From Erythrobacter donghaensis (GTDB lineage: Bacteria > Pseudomonadota > Alphaproteobacteria > Sphingomonadales > Sphingomonadaceae): a DNA stretch of 64,000 nucleotides. This document shows positions 17,229-25,621 of this stretch, piece after piece. A program made the translations under genes and the position numbers. Under the pieces are notes generated by a model that saw only the letters and a list, made by a program, of their open reading frames with translations, was not told the DNA's origin and did not search any database. The stretch is from assembly GCF_002155425.1 (NCBI RefSeq), contig NZ_MUYG01000010.1:434001-498000 (forward strand), in the 5' to 3' direction. Position 1 is the stretch's first letter, and each line of letters opens with the position of its first letter.

Positions 17229-19982
17229 ATGAACCGATTGAGCGAGACGGGCGCAGGGCCGGTCACTGGCAAGCCTGCATCCGTGAAGGCCCCGCTGCGG
17301 CTGGCCAGCCTGCTGTGCTGCGGCTCGATCCTTGCCGGGATGCCGGCGATGGTGGCAGCGCAGGATGCGGCGGCGCCCGCGCAGCCCGCCACAGCCCAGC
17401 CTGCCGCGCCCGAGGCACAGGCCCCGCGCAGCAACACCATCCGCACGATCACCGTGGTCGGCGCCGAACGGCTCGAGCCGACAACCATTCTCAGCTACAT
17501 CCGCCTGCGGGTCGGGCAGGAATACACTGCCGTCGCGGCGGACGAGGCGCTCAAGGATCTGAGCGCGACCGAGCTTTTCGCCAATTACGCGATCCGCAAT
17601 GACGGCGGCAATGTCGTCATAACCATCACCGAAAACCCGGTGATCAACCGCATCGTGCTCGAAGGCAACGAGCGGCTGAAGCCCGACAAGATCCTGCCCG
17701 AAATCAAGCTTTCGCCGCGCCAGATCTTCACCCGCTCCAAGGTCCGCGCCGACGTTGCGCGCATCATCGAGCTCTACAAGCGGCAGGGGCGCTTCGCCGC
17801 CAAGGTCGAGCCGAAGCTGGTGCAGCTGCCGCAGAACCGCGTCGATATCGTGTTCGAGATCAGCGAAGGGCCCAAGTCCAAGGTTCGCCAGATCAACATC
17901 CTCGGCAACGAGAAGTTTTCCGACGGCAAGCTGCGCGGCGAGATGGTGACCAAGCAGGCGCGGCTGACCAGCTTCTTCAGCTCCAACACCAGCTACGATC
18001 CCGATCGCCTCGCGTTCGACCAGCAGAAGCTGCGCCAGTTCTACCTGACCGAAGGCTACGCCGATTTCCGCGTTGTCTCCGCCGTGGCCGAGCTGACGCC
18101 CGACCAGAAAGACTTCATCATCACCTATGTGGTTGAGGAAGGCGAGCGCTACACCTTCGGCGACGTCAAGGTGGACAGCCAGCTGCGCGACTTCGACAGT
18201 GAGGTGATGAGCACGCAGCTGCCGATGCAGGATGGCGATTTCTACAACGCCAAGACGGTCGAGGACACGGTCGAGCAGCTGACCGAGCTGGCGGGTCGCT
18301 ATGGCTACGCCTTCGCCGACGTGCAGCCGCGCTTCAACCGCGATGCCGACAACCGCAAGATGAACGTGACCTTCGTATTGCGCGAGGCGCCGCGCGTCTA
18401 TGTCGAGCGGGTCGACATCAACGGCAACACGCTCACGCAGGACAAGGTGATCCGCCGCGAATTCCGTCTGGCCGAGGGCGATGCCTTCAACAGCCTCGGC
18501 GTGCAGCGCACGACGGCGCGCATCAATTCGCTGGGCTATTTCCAGGAGAATTTCGAGGTCACCCAGACCGAAGGCAGTGCGCCTGACCGGATCATCCTCG
18601 AAGCCAATATCGAAGAGCGGCCGACGGGTGAATTGCAGTTTTCGGCGGGCTTCTCGTCGATCGAGCAGTTCATTCTGGCCGGCTCCATCCGCCAGCGCAA
18701 TTTCCGCGGGCGCGGGCAGACCATCGGGCTCAGCGTCAACTATTCGCAGTTCTCGCGCTCGGCCCAGATCAGCTTCTCCGATCCCTATATCTTCGATCGC
18801 AACATCTCGGGCGGGATCGACATCTACCGCCGCGATTTCAACAGCTTCAACTTCACCGGCAACCAGCGCAACACCACTTTCGAGCAGGCCACCACCGGCT
18901 TTTCGATGCGCGCCGGGGTGCCGCTGACCGAATACATGTCGCTGATCGGCAGCTATACCCTGAACTACGAACAGGTGACGCTGGACGAGAACCTGTTCTT
19001 CTCCGACCTTGATGGCGATGGGGTGCGCGAGTGCGATCCGCTGCGTGCCGGGCGCTTCCTGTGCGATGCGATCGGCACGCGTCTGAGCTCGATCGTCGGG
19101 CTCAGCCTCAACTACAACTCGCTCAATTCGCGCATCCGGCCGACGCGAGGCAGGACCGTCTCGCTCAGCAGCGAGTTTGCCGGGCTGGGCGGGGATCAAC
19201 GCTACATCCGCCTGCGCGGGCGCGCGCAGCAGTTCTGGAATGTGGGCAATTCGGGCTTCATCTTCTCGGTGCTGGCCGAAGGCGGCACCATCGTCCCCTT
19301 GCAGGAGCGTCCGGGCGCAGGGGTGGACGACATCCTGCTGACCGACCGCTTCTTCCTCGGCGAACCGCAGTTCCGCGGCTATGCGATCCGCGGGGTCGGG
19401 CCGCGTGTCCTCAGGCAGTTCTCGCAGCTCGACCAGTTCAATCGCCCGGTCGTCGATGCGGATGGCAACGTCCAGTTCCTGACCGCCCGCAATCAGGTGC
19501 AGGACGATGCGATCGGCGGTCGCAACTACTACCTCGGCCGCGCCGAGCTCGAGATTCCGCTCGGCAGCGGCGCGCGCGAGCTGGGCCTCAGGCCGTCGAT
19601 CTGGGCCGATGTCGGCGCGTTGTGGGGCGTTGAGACCCCGGTACTCACCGTCAACCCGGCCGGTACGCAGCTGACCAACGATGCCGGCGAGCTGCTCTAC
19701 AGCACGCCGCCCGCCGGCGGATCGTGCGGCTCGCTCAACCGCACGCAGACCACCAGTCCGACTCTGCCTGACGGCACTCCCAACTGCCGTGAGATTCAGG
19801 GCGGCACCAATATCCGCGAGCTGTTCCTCGGCAACACCCCCAGCCCGCGCATCACCGCCGGGATCGGGGTCAACTGGAACTCGCCCTTCGGACCTTTCCG
19901 TATCGATTTCGCTCAGTCCATTCGCAGTGTCGAAGGCGATGACGAGCGGCGCTTCACCTTCAACGTAGGAACCCAATTCTGA
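17229..19982 (+). CDS. bamA: outer membrane protein assembly factor BamA
   Basis: Omp85-family insertase for outer-membrane beta-barrels, 917 residues. After a signal peptide ending near AMVAAQ come five POTRA domains (about residues 70-425), then the 16-strand barrel. The C-terminus ends in phenylalanine (NVGTQF), as usual for barrel proteins. The linker before POTRA1 is rich in Ala and Pro. It follows rseP by 196 nt, a gap that could hold its own promoter, and its stop codon overlaps the skp start. Confidence 0.97.
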   Translation: MNRLSETGAGPVTGKPASVKAPLRLASLLCCGSILAGMPAMVAAQDAAAPAQPATAQPAAPEAQAPRSNTIRTITVVGAERLEPTTILSYIRLRVGQEYTAVAADEALKDLSATELFANYAIRNDGGNVVITITENPVINRIVLEGNERLKPDKILPEIKLSPRQIFTRSKVRADVARIIELYKRQGRFAAKVEPKLVQLPQNRVDIVFEISEGPKSKVRQINILGNEKFSDGKLRGEMVTKQARLTSFFSSNTSYDPDRLAFDQQKLRQFYLTEGYADFRVVSAVAELTPDQKDFIITYVVEEGERYTFGDVKVDSQLRDFDSEVMSTQLPMQDGDFYNAKTVEDTVEQLTELAGRYGYAFADVQPRFNRDADNRKMNVTFVLREAPRVYVERVDINGNTLTQDKVIRREFRLAEGDAFNSLGVQRTTARINSLGYFQENFEVTQTEGSAPDRIILEANIEERPTGELQFSAGFSSIEQFILAGSIRQRNFRGRGQTIGLSVNYSQFSRSAQISFSDPYIFDRNISGGIDIYRRDFNSFNFTGNQRNTTFEQATTGFSMRAGVPLTEYMSLIGSYTLNYEQVTLDENLFFSDLDGDGVRECDPLRAGRFLCDAIGTRLSSIVGLSLNYNSLNSRIRPTRGRTVSLSSEFAGLGGDQRYIRLRGRAQQFWNVGNSGFIFSVLAEGGTIVPLQERPGAGVDDILLTDRFFLGEPQFRGYAIRGVGPRVLRQFSQLDQFNRPVVDADGNVQFLTARNQVQDDAIGGRNYYLGRAELEIPLGSGARELGLRPSIWADVGALWGVETPVLTVNPAGTQLTNDAGELLYSTPPAGGSCGSLNRTQTTSPTLPDGTPNCREIQGGTNIRELFLGNTPSPRITAGIGVNWNSPFGPFRIDFAQSIRSVEGDDERRFTFNVGTQF

Positions 19983-20668
19983 TGACACGTCTTGCCAAGC
20001 TGCTCGCGCCTGCGGGCCTCATCCTCGCTGCCACTGCCGCGCTGCCGGCCCAGGCCCAGGTCGATGGCCGCATGGCCACGGTCGATGTCTCGCGCACCGT
20101 GATCGGCACCACCGCCTTCCAGACCGCCTATGAGCAGGTCAACACCACCTATGCCTCGCAGAACGATCTCCGCCGCGCCAAGGCGCAGGAGCGCCAGACC
20201 CTGCTCACCAAGTTCGACAAGAACGGCGACAAGCAGGTCGACGATACCGAGCTCGCCGCGATGCAGAAGTCGCCCGACTATGCCAAGATCCAGACGCTGG
20301 AGCAGGAAATCGCCGGGCTGACAAACCAGATCGACGGTGCGCGGGTTTTTGCGGTCGAACAGATCATCATGCAGTATGCTGCAGCCCTGAAGGACGTCAC
20401 CGATGCCGATCAGATCAAGCTGGTGATCGATCCGGGCTCGCTGCTGTTCGCCCCGCCCGAGGCCGACATCACCCAGAAGGTGACCGCCGCGCTCAACGCC
20501 CGCGTGCCCGCCGTCGGCGTGGTGCCGCCCTCCGGCTGGCAGCCGAGCCGCGAAGGTGTGCAGGTGTTTCAGGAGATCCAGCAGCGTCTCGCGCTGGCGG
20601 CGCAGTTCCAGCAGCAGCAGGCCGCCGCTGGCCAGCAGGCCAACCCGGACGCCCCGGCGGGCCGCTGA
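19982..20668 (+). CDS. skp: OmpH/Skp-family periplasmic chaperone with an EF-hand-like loop
   Basis: Periplasmic holdase that carries outer-membrane proteins to BamA, which lies directly upstream (TGATG overlap). The 228-residue protein has a signal peptide ending at PAQAQ. At 228 residues it is well above the roughly 160 of E. coli Skp. The extra sequence includes a 12-residue segment, DKNGDKQVDDTE (residues 79-90), which matches the EF-hand calcium loop at positions 1, 3, 5, 8, 9 and 12, lacking only the glycine at position 6. The C-terminus is Gln/Ala-rich. Family placement is good; calcium binding is inferred. Confidence 0.88.
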   Translation: MTRLAKLLAPAGLILAATAALPAQAQVDGRMATVDVSRTVIGTTAFQTAYEQVNTTYASQNDLRRAKAQERQTLLTKFDKNGDKQVDDTELAAMQKSPDYAKIQTLEQEIAGLTNQIDGARVFAVEQIIMQYAAALKDVTDADQIKLVIDPGSLLFAPPEADITQKVTAALNARVPAVGVVPPSGWQPSREGVQVFQEIQQRLALAAQFQQQQAAAGQQANPDAPAGR

Positions 20669-20689
20669 TCGACACGCGGAGCACAGCAC

Positions 20690-21163
20690 ATGAGCGAGCC
20701 GGATAGCGCGGGCACGGCCCCGCTGGATTACGACATCGTCAAGATCCTCAATGCCTTGCCGCACCGCTATCCGCTGCTGCTGGTCGACCGGGTGAAGGCG
20801 ATCCAGCTGGGTGAACGCATTCACGCGGTCAAGGCCGTGAGCATGAACGAGCAGTTCTTCCAGGGTCACTTCCCCGGCGCCCCGATCATGCCCGGCGTGC
20901 TCCAGATCGAGGCGCTGGCGCAGGCCGCCGGCATCCTCGGGATCGAGACGATGGAGCTGGCCGGGACGGGCAAGCTGGTGATCTTCATGGGGATCGAGAA
21001 CGCCAAGTTCCGCGCCCCCGTGACGCCCGGGTGCCTGCTCGACCTGCATGTTGAATTCACCCAGAAGCGCAGCCGCGTCTACAAGTTCAAGGGCGTGGCG
21101 AGCGTGGAGGGCAAGACCACCTGCGAGGTCGAGTTTACCGCGATGATGGTGGATAAGGTCTGA
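20690..21163 (+). CDS. fabZ: 3-hydroxyacyl-ACP dehydratase FabZ
   Basis: Hot-dog-fold dehydratase of fatty-acid elongation, 157 residues. The active-site segment [16 protein letters not shown] includes the catalytic His, and the Glu follows in the same helix. [11 protein letters not shown] near the N-terminus is also diagnostic. It ends the envelope cluster, just before a hairpin terminator. Confidence 0.97.
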   Translation: MSEPDSAGTAPLDYDIVKILNALPHRYPLLLVDRVKAIQLGERIHAVKAVSMNEQFFQGHFPGAPIMPGVLQIEALAQAAGILGIETMELAGTGKLVIFMGIENAKFRAPVTPGCLLDLHVEFTQKRSRVYKFKGVASVEGKTTCEVEFTAMMVDKV

Positions 21164-21170
21164 TGGGTGT

Positions 21171-21192
21171 GCACCCGCGTTTGCGGGTGCTT
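21171..21192 (+). terminator. terminator after fabZ
   Basis: GCACCCGC (21171-21178), loop GTTT, GCGGGTGC (21183-21190), then TT. A compact 8-bp stem 8 nt after the fabZ stop ends the envelope cluster. Confidence 0.72.
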
Positions 21193-21204
21193 GTCCTCGC
21201 TCAT

Positions 21205-21244
21205 GCGACCTGAAGGTCGCGTCGCTGCGGGCGGGCGGTCGCCC
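21205..21244. repeat. tandem short inverted repeats between fabZ and rpmE
   Basis: GCGACC-TGAA-GGTCGC (21205-21220) is followed by GGGCG-GT-CGCCC (21233-21244), with a further GCGGTCGC-like unit after it. This is the only notable content of the fabZ-rpmE gap. It resembles dispersed palindromic repeats, but I see no second copy in the window. Confidence 0.4.
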
Positions 21245-21378
21245 TTGCGGTCGCTGCGCAACCGATATCGGCGCGAATATCCGAGGTTGCATTGGGTCGC
21301 GTTCGCCACTAAGGCGCGCGCTTCCCATTCATAGCAGTGCCGGTCGGAACCGGTGCCACGCTCCAAAGGAATTGCATC

Positions 21379-21606
21379 ATGAAGGCCGAAGGGCACCCCG
21401 ACTACCACCTGATCACGGTCAAGATGACCGATGGCACCGAATTCCAGACCCGTTCGACCTGGGGCAAGGAAGGCGACGTGCTCGCGCTCGAAATCGATCC
21501 GCTGAGCCACCCCGCCTGGACCGGCGGTCGTCAGCAGGTGCAGGAAGGCGGCCGTGTGGCGCAGTTCAACAAGCGTTTCGGCGGGCTCAGCCTCAAGAAC
21601 AAGTAA
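21379..21606 (+). CDS. rpmE: 50S ribosomal protein L31
   Basis: Large-subunit protein of 75 residues. The start [20 protein letters not shown] matches the L31 pattern. No CxxC zinc pairs are present, so it is the zinc-independent (C-minus) form. AAAGGAA lies 8 nt before ATG 21379; the frame from 21337 adds an unrelated leader. Confidence 0.94.
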   Translation: MKAEGHPDYHLITVKMTDGTEFQTRSTWGKEGDVLALEIDPLSHPAWTGGRQQVQEGGRVAQFNKRFGGLSLKNK

Positions 21607-21668
21607 GACCAGATCAGGGGTGGCCGCGCGCTGCCCCGACCGGTTCGTGGGCTTCGGCCTGCGTTAGA

Positions 21669-21694
21669 AGGGCGGCCCGACGGGGTCGCCCTTT
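21669..21694 (+). terminator. terminator after rpmE
   Basis: AGGGCGGCCC pairs with GGGTCGCCCT (one mismatch) around a short loop and runs into TTTT. It ends rpmE. Confidence 0.75.
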
Positions 21695-21738
21695 TGCGTT
21701 GGTTCAAGTGGCGACCCGTTTGCGCGAAATCGCGCCCG

Positions 21739-22056
21739 TCAGGCCGCGCACTTGATGCAGGTCGTGGCGATGGGTCGCGCCTCAAGCCGCGCGCGCGGAA
21801 TCGCTTCGCCGCATTTGGCGCAGGTGCCATAGGTGCCGTTGGCGATCCGGGTCAGCGCCGCGCGAACCTGCGCTGCTTCGGCCCGCAGCACATCATCGAC
21901 CCCTTCGAGCGCCTCGTCATCCGCCAGATCGACTGCCTGTTCGGAAAAATCGGCATCGAGCGGTTGGCGCAAATCGTCCTCGATCGTGTTGGCCCTCGCG
22001 GTCAATTCGGCAAGCCGTGCTTCAAGCCGCGCGGCAATGTCTGCAAAATCGTCCAT
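21739..22056 (-). CDS. TraR/DksA-type zinc-finger protein
   Basis: A 105-residue protein with an N-terminal helical pair (IAARLEARLAELTARANTIE) and a C-terminal four-cysteine zinc finger (CAKCGE, then CIKC 17 residues later). That is the layout of short DksA/TraR/YbiI-type proteins, which bind the RNA polymerase secondary channel. The acidic coiled-coil tip has VDLADDEALEG. ATG 22056 (or 22059) overlaps the stop codon of the upstream hydroxylase gene, with GGAGG inside that gene's last codons, so the two are translationally coupled. Confidence 0.83.
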   Translation of the reverse strand: MDDFADIAARLEARLAELTARANTIEDDLRQPLDADFSEQAVDLADDEALEGVDDVLRAEAAQVRAALTRIANGTYGTCAKCGEAIPRARLEARPIATTCIKCAA

Positions 22057-22709
22057 CATCCCCTCCATGGGTTTTCGCGATACCACTTGGTGATCACGTA
22101 TTTGACGCCCTTTCTCACCTTCATCCCGTGATGCAGCGTGGCATGGTTGACGCTTCCCGCTTCGCCATTGGGGCCATCGGGCAAGCGGTTGTTCCAGCAC
22201 AGCAATTTGCCCGCCTCGGGTTGGAAGGTCTTGTCGAGCAGCTTGAACCGTGTAGCTCCGCCGGCGGTGACGTCATTGAGATAGATCATGAAGGTCCATG
22301 TGCGGTTGCCCGAAAGGGCGCAGAACCTCTGGTAGTCCCGGCCATCGGGCGCGAAGTAATCGGTGTGTGCCTTGAACTCCTGCCCCTCGGCATAGCGCTG
22401 TCCTTGCAGCGGCTCGCCATAGGCCGGGTCGATCCCCGCAAGCGCGGTGATCAGCGCCTCGATCCGCTGCACGGAGGGGTGATCGGCGGGGAGGTCGCAG
22501 GTCTCGCTGGTGCGGAACACCGGATCGCCATTGTCGTCGGCGATGGTCGAGGGGCGGCGATCCCGGTCGATCAGCGCGATCAGCTCGGCGGCCAGATCGG
22601 CGGGCGCGAATCGCTTGGCCTGGAACACGGCGGCCTTGGGGGTCGGGACGCGCTGAACGCCGGGCTGGGCGGCAAGGCGCGCGGCGACAGAATCGGCAAG
22701 GGTCGTCAT
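22056..22709 (-). CDS. 2-oxoglutarate/Fe(II)-dependent prolyl-4-hydroxylase-type oxygenase
   Basis: A 217-residue enzyme of the P4Hc family. The iron ligands appear as the HxD in KAHTDYF and the distal His in the VNHATLHHG region; the 2-oxoglutarate-binding basic residue is in KYVITKWY. The TFMIYLND-x-TAGGATRF segment is typical. The start is placed at ATG 22709, beginning MTTLADSV; the frame to 22895 would overlap the tRNA-His promoter region. No clear ribosome site is seen. Substrate unknown. It is coupled to the DksA-like gene. Confidence 0.82.
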   Translation of the reverse strand: MTTLADSVAARLAAQPGVQRVPTPKAAVFQAKRFAPADLAAELIALIDRDRRPSTIADDNGDPVFRTSETCDLPADHPSVQRIEALITALAGIDPAYGEPLQGQRYAEGQEFKAHTDYFAPDGRDYQRFCALSGNRTWTFMIYLNDVTAGGATRFKLLDKTFQPEAGKLLCWNNRLPDGPNGEAGSVNHATLHHGMKVRKGVKYVITKWYRENPWRG

Positions 22710-22853
22710 GGTGCTAAAGGATAGAATGGGCCGAGGCCGAGGCAACGCTTTTGCGGCGCGCGCAACAATCTTGCGCGTCGCTGCCGCCAGCGCAGTTTTC
22801 GCTTCCCTTGGGCAAGGCTTTGTGCAAGAGGCGCGCCGCTCCTGACAGCGCAC

Positions 22854-22881
22854 TTGACGGTGTGTTTGCCTTCCGTAATGC
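22854..22881 (+). promoter_or_regulatory. candidate promoter of tRNA-His
   Basis: TTGACG (22854-22859), 16 nt, then TAATGC. The -35 is good and the -10 weak. The position, 60 nt before the tRNA, fits a stable-RNA promoter. Confidence 0.35.
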
Positions 22882-22940
22882 CGCCTGTCTCGCACGGGCT
22901 TGGCACCAACCGGAAGGGTGGTATGCCAGCAGGGGTGTGT

Positions 22941-23018
22941 GGCGATCGTAGCTCAGTTGGTTAGAGCGCCGGTTTGTGGTACCGGAGGTCGGGGGTTCGA
23001 GACCCCTCGATCGCCCCA
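22941..23018 (+). tRNA. tRNA-His (GTG)
   Basis: A full cloverleaf with anticodon GTG in loop TTGTGGT. The 7-bp acceptor stem GCGATCG/CGATCGC starts at 22942, followed by T8 and A9. G at 22941 pairs with C73 (23015), giving the encoded extra G-1 that identifies histidine tRNA. CCA is encoded (23016-23018). Confidence 0.97.
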
Positions 23019-23065
23019 TTTCTCCCCTGCTGCTGTCATGGTCCGCGCCCCACAGGGGAGACGAC

Positions 23066-24133
23066 ATGACCGCATTCTGGGCCGAGCCCGATTTCGACGC
23101 GCATGAGCAGGTGACGCTGGTTCACGATCGGGCCAGCGGGCTGACGGCGATCATCGCGGTGCATTCGACCCATCTTGGCCCTGCGGCGGGCGGCACGCGT
23201 TTCTGGCACTACAACGAACCGGCGGCTGCGATGCGCGACGTGCTGCGCCTGTCGCGCGGGATGAGCTACAAGAACGCCATGGCGGGCCTGCCGATGGGCG
23301 GTGGCAAGGCGGTGATCCTCGCCGATGAACAGCGCATCAAGACCCCCGAACTGCTAGCCGCTTTCGGCGACGCGGTCGAAGGGCTGGGCGGGCGCTACGT
23401 CACCGCAGAAGATGTCGGCATCACCGAGGCCGACATGGTCGCGGTCTCGCAGCGCACCGCGCATGTCTCGGGTCTGCCCGTGGCGGGCGCGGGAAGCGCG
23501 GGCGGCGATCCGGGGCCGTTCACGGCCTATGGCATCTATCTCGGCATCAAGGCGGCGGTGGCCCACAAGCTGGGCAAGGACAGCCTCGCGGGCGTCCATG
23601 TGGCTGTGCAAGGCACCGGCTCGGTCGGCGGCGGCGTGGCCCGCCTGCTGGCGAAGGATGGCGCGAAGCTGACGCTCGCCGACATCAACGAAGCCCGCGC
23701 GGCGGCGCTGGCGAGCGAGCTGGGCGGCGTGGCGGTCGGCACTGACCAGATCATGAGCACGCCCTGCGATGTCTTCAGCCCCAATGCGCTGGGCGCGATT
23801 CTCGATGATGCAGGGATCGCCAATTTGGATTGCGCGATCGTCGCGGGCGGGGCGAACAACCAGCTCGCCCGGCCCGAACACGGCGCGGTGCTGGCGGGGC
23901 GCGATATTCTCTACGCGCCCGATTACGTCATCAACGCGGGCGGTATCATCTCGGTCGCGACGGAGTACCTCGCCCGGCGCGAAGGCCGCAGCGGCGATGT
24001 CGCGGAGGTGAATGCGCTGGTCGAACAGATCCCCGGACGGCTCGCAAGCATCTGGCAGGAAAGCGCGGCGAGCGGTGTTTCGTCCGACGTGGTCGCCGAC
24101 CGGATGGCCCAGAAACTGATTGGCCGCGGCTGA
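23066..24133 (+). CDS. Glu/Leu/Phe/Val family amino-acid dehydrogenase
   Basis: An NAD(P)-dependent oxidative deaminase of 355 residues, closest in length and motifs to leucine/valine dehydrogenases. The substrate lysines are Lys69 in MSYKNAMAGLP and catalytic Lys81 in GGGKAVI. A Rossmann fold follows (VAVQGTGSVGGGVA). An AGGGGAGA ribosome site precedes ATG 23066. It probably feeds branched-chain amino acids into catabolism. Which amino acid is used cannot be settled from sequence. It is a single gene between tRNA-His and the ccm operon. Confidence 0.87.
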   Translation: MTAFWAEPDFDAHEQVTLVHDRASGLTAIIAVHSTHLGPAAGGTRFWHYNEPAAAMRDVLRLSRGMSYKNAMAGLPMGGGKAVILADEQRIKTPELLAAFGDAVEGLGGRYVTAEDVGITEADMVAVSQRTAHVSGLPVAGAGSAGGDPGPFTAYGIYLGIKAAVAHKLGKDSLAGVHVAVQGTGSVGGGVARLLAKDGAKLTLADINEARAAALASELGGVAVGTDQIMSTPCDVFSPNALGAILDDAGIANLDCAIVAGGANNQLARPEHGAVLAGRDILYAPDYVINAGGIISVATEYLARREGRSGDVAEVNALVEQIPGRLASIWQESAASGVSSDVVADRMAQKLIGRG

Positions 24134-24243
24134 TCGGACGGGGCTGAGACGGCGGCGCGGCGGGAACGAAACGCCTTGCCCGTGATTTGCTCTCTTGTCG
24201 GGAACGGGTGTAAGGCTACAAGCCCGGCCTGACACGACACATC

Positions 24244-25002
24244 ATGCACATCTACGCCAACCCCACCCGATTCCTGAGCCTCGCCAAATGGCTTATGCCG
24301 CTTCTGTTCTGGAGCGGTCTGGTGCTGTCTGCGGGGGCGGTGGCCTGGGGCCTGTTCATGGTCCCGCCCGACCGGCTGATGGGCGAGACGGTGCGCATCC
24401 TCTTCATCCACGTCCCTGCCGCATGGCTCGGCATGGGGGGCTGGGCAGGGATCGCGATTTCCTCGGCTGCGCTGCTGATCTGGAAGCATCCGCTCGCCGC
24501 GTTGTCTGCGCGCGCTATTGCGGTGCCGGGCATGGTGTTCTGCGCGATCTGCCTTGCCACCGGCTCGATCTGGGGGCGCCCGACATGGGGCACCTGGTGG
24601 GAGTGGGACGGGCGGCTCACCTCGATGCTGGTGCTGCTGTTCCTTTACGCCGGTTACATCGCGCTGACCGAGGCGGCCGAGAAGGAAGGCTCTTCCAGCA
24701 AGATCGCGGCGATTTTCGGGATGGTGGGCGCGGTCAATGTGCCGATCATCAACCGCTCCGTGGTGTGGTGGAACTCGCTCCACCAGCCGCCGAGCATCAC
24801 TGCGGGCAAGAGCGCGATCCAGGCGACGTTCCTCGTGCCGCTGCTGGTGGCGGTGGCGGGCTTCTCGCTCCTGTTCGGCGCGATCGTGCTGATGCGGATG
24901 CGCGCGCTGATCGCCGAGGCACAGGTCGAAGCGCGCCTGCGCCGCCGCGCGCTCGACGATGATGCCCCCGCGACTGCAGCCCCGGCGATGGAGCAGGCGT
25001 GA
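24244..25002 (+). CDS. ccmC: heme exporter permease CcmC
   Basis: Presents heme to CcmE in cytochrome c maturation, 252 residues with six membrane helices. The tryptophan-rich heme-handling motif TWGTWWEWDGRLT is intact, and flanking histidines (FIHVPAA and SLHQPPS) are the expected axial ligands. The ccmA/ccmB genes are not adjacent. Its stop overlaps the ccmD start (TGATG). Confidence 0.95.
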   Translation: MHIYANPTRFLSLAKWLMPLLFWSGLVLSAGAVAWGLFMVPPDRLMGETVRILFIHVPAAWLGMGGWAGIAISSAALLIWKHPLAALSARAIAVPGMVFCAICLATGSIWGRPTWGTWWEWDGRLTSMLVLLFLYAGYIALTEAAEKEGSSSKIAAIFGMVGAVNVPIINRSVVWWNSLHQPPSITAGKSAIQATFLVPLLVAVAGFSLLFGAIVLMRMRALIAEAQVEARLRRRALDDDAPATAAPAMEQA

Positions 25003-25142
25003 TGCGTGAACAATTGAACCAGTGGGATTTCGTCCTGATGGCCTATGGCGTCGGGGTCGTCGCTCTGGCATTGCTGATCGCGTGGGCATGGCGCTCCATG
25101 ACGCGCGCCGAAGCCCGGCGCGACGCGGCGCGGCGGCGCTGA
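25002..25142 (+). CDS. ccmD: heme exporter protein CcmD
   Basis: A 46-residue single-helix protein (MREQLNQWDFVLMAYGVG, then a hydrophobic stretch and an Arg-rich tail). CcmD helps release holo-CcmE from the CcmABC complex. Its small size, one helix followed by basic residues, and position between ccmC and ccmE fit the family. Its ATG overlaps the ccmC stop. Confidence 0.88.
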   Translation: MREQLNQWDFVLMAYGVGVVALALLIAWAWRSMTRAEARRDAARRR

Positions 25143-25156
25143 ACGGGAAGCGAACA

Positions 25157-25621
25157 ATGAAAGCCAAGCATCAACGTCTGATCCTCGTGATCATCGCCCT
25201 CTTGGCAATCGTCGGCGCGGGGCTGCTGGCGGCGTGGTCCTTGCGCAATCAGGCGAACTATTTCTACTTGCCCGAGCAGATGGCCTCCGACCCGCCGGAA
25301 GTGGGTCAGGCGGTTCGGCTGGGCGGGATGGTGAAGGCCGGGTCGATCAAGACCATGCCCGACGGGGTGACGGTCGACTTCATGGTCACAGGCAACACCG
25401 CCGATGCCATCCCCGTGCGTTACAGCGGCATTCTGCCCGATCTTTTCGTCGAGAATTCCGGCGTCGTTGCTGAGGGCAGCCTCGGGCCGGACGGCGTCTT
25501 CGTGGCGACCAACCTCCTCGCCAAGCATGACGAGAATTACGTGCCCAAGGAGCTTGAAGGCATGGGCACCGAACAAGCGGCCAAGATGGCGTCCGAGACC
25601 ACGGTGGGCCTCAAGCCATGA
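25157..25621 (+). CDS. ccmE: cytochrome c maturation heme chaperone CcmE
   Basis: Periplasmic heme chaperone of 154 residues, anchored by an N-terminal helix. The heme-binding histidine is in LAKHDENYVP, the family's signature followed by Tyr. The OB-fold segment starts at YFYLPEQM. ATG 25157 follows ccmD by 14 nt; the ORF's upstream extension overlaps ccmD. The stop overlaps the ccmF start (ATGA). Confidence 0.95.
   Translation: MKAKHQRLILVIIALLAIVGAGLLAAWSLRNQANYFYLPEQMASDPPEVGQAVRLGGMVKAGSIKTMPDGVTVDFMVTGNTADAIPVRYSGILPDLFVENSGVVAEGSLGPDGVFVATNLLAKHDENYVPKELEGMGTEQAAKMASETTVGLKP

Noticed and set aside
16971..19988. 1005-codon open frame on the minus strand opposite bamA
   Set aside because: It mirrors the codon pattern of bamA in GC-rich DNA, is rich in His/Arg/Gly/Asp without folded-domain pattern, and has no ribosome site.
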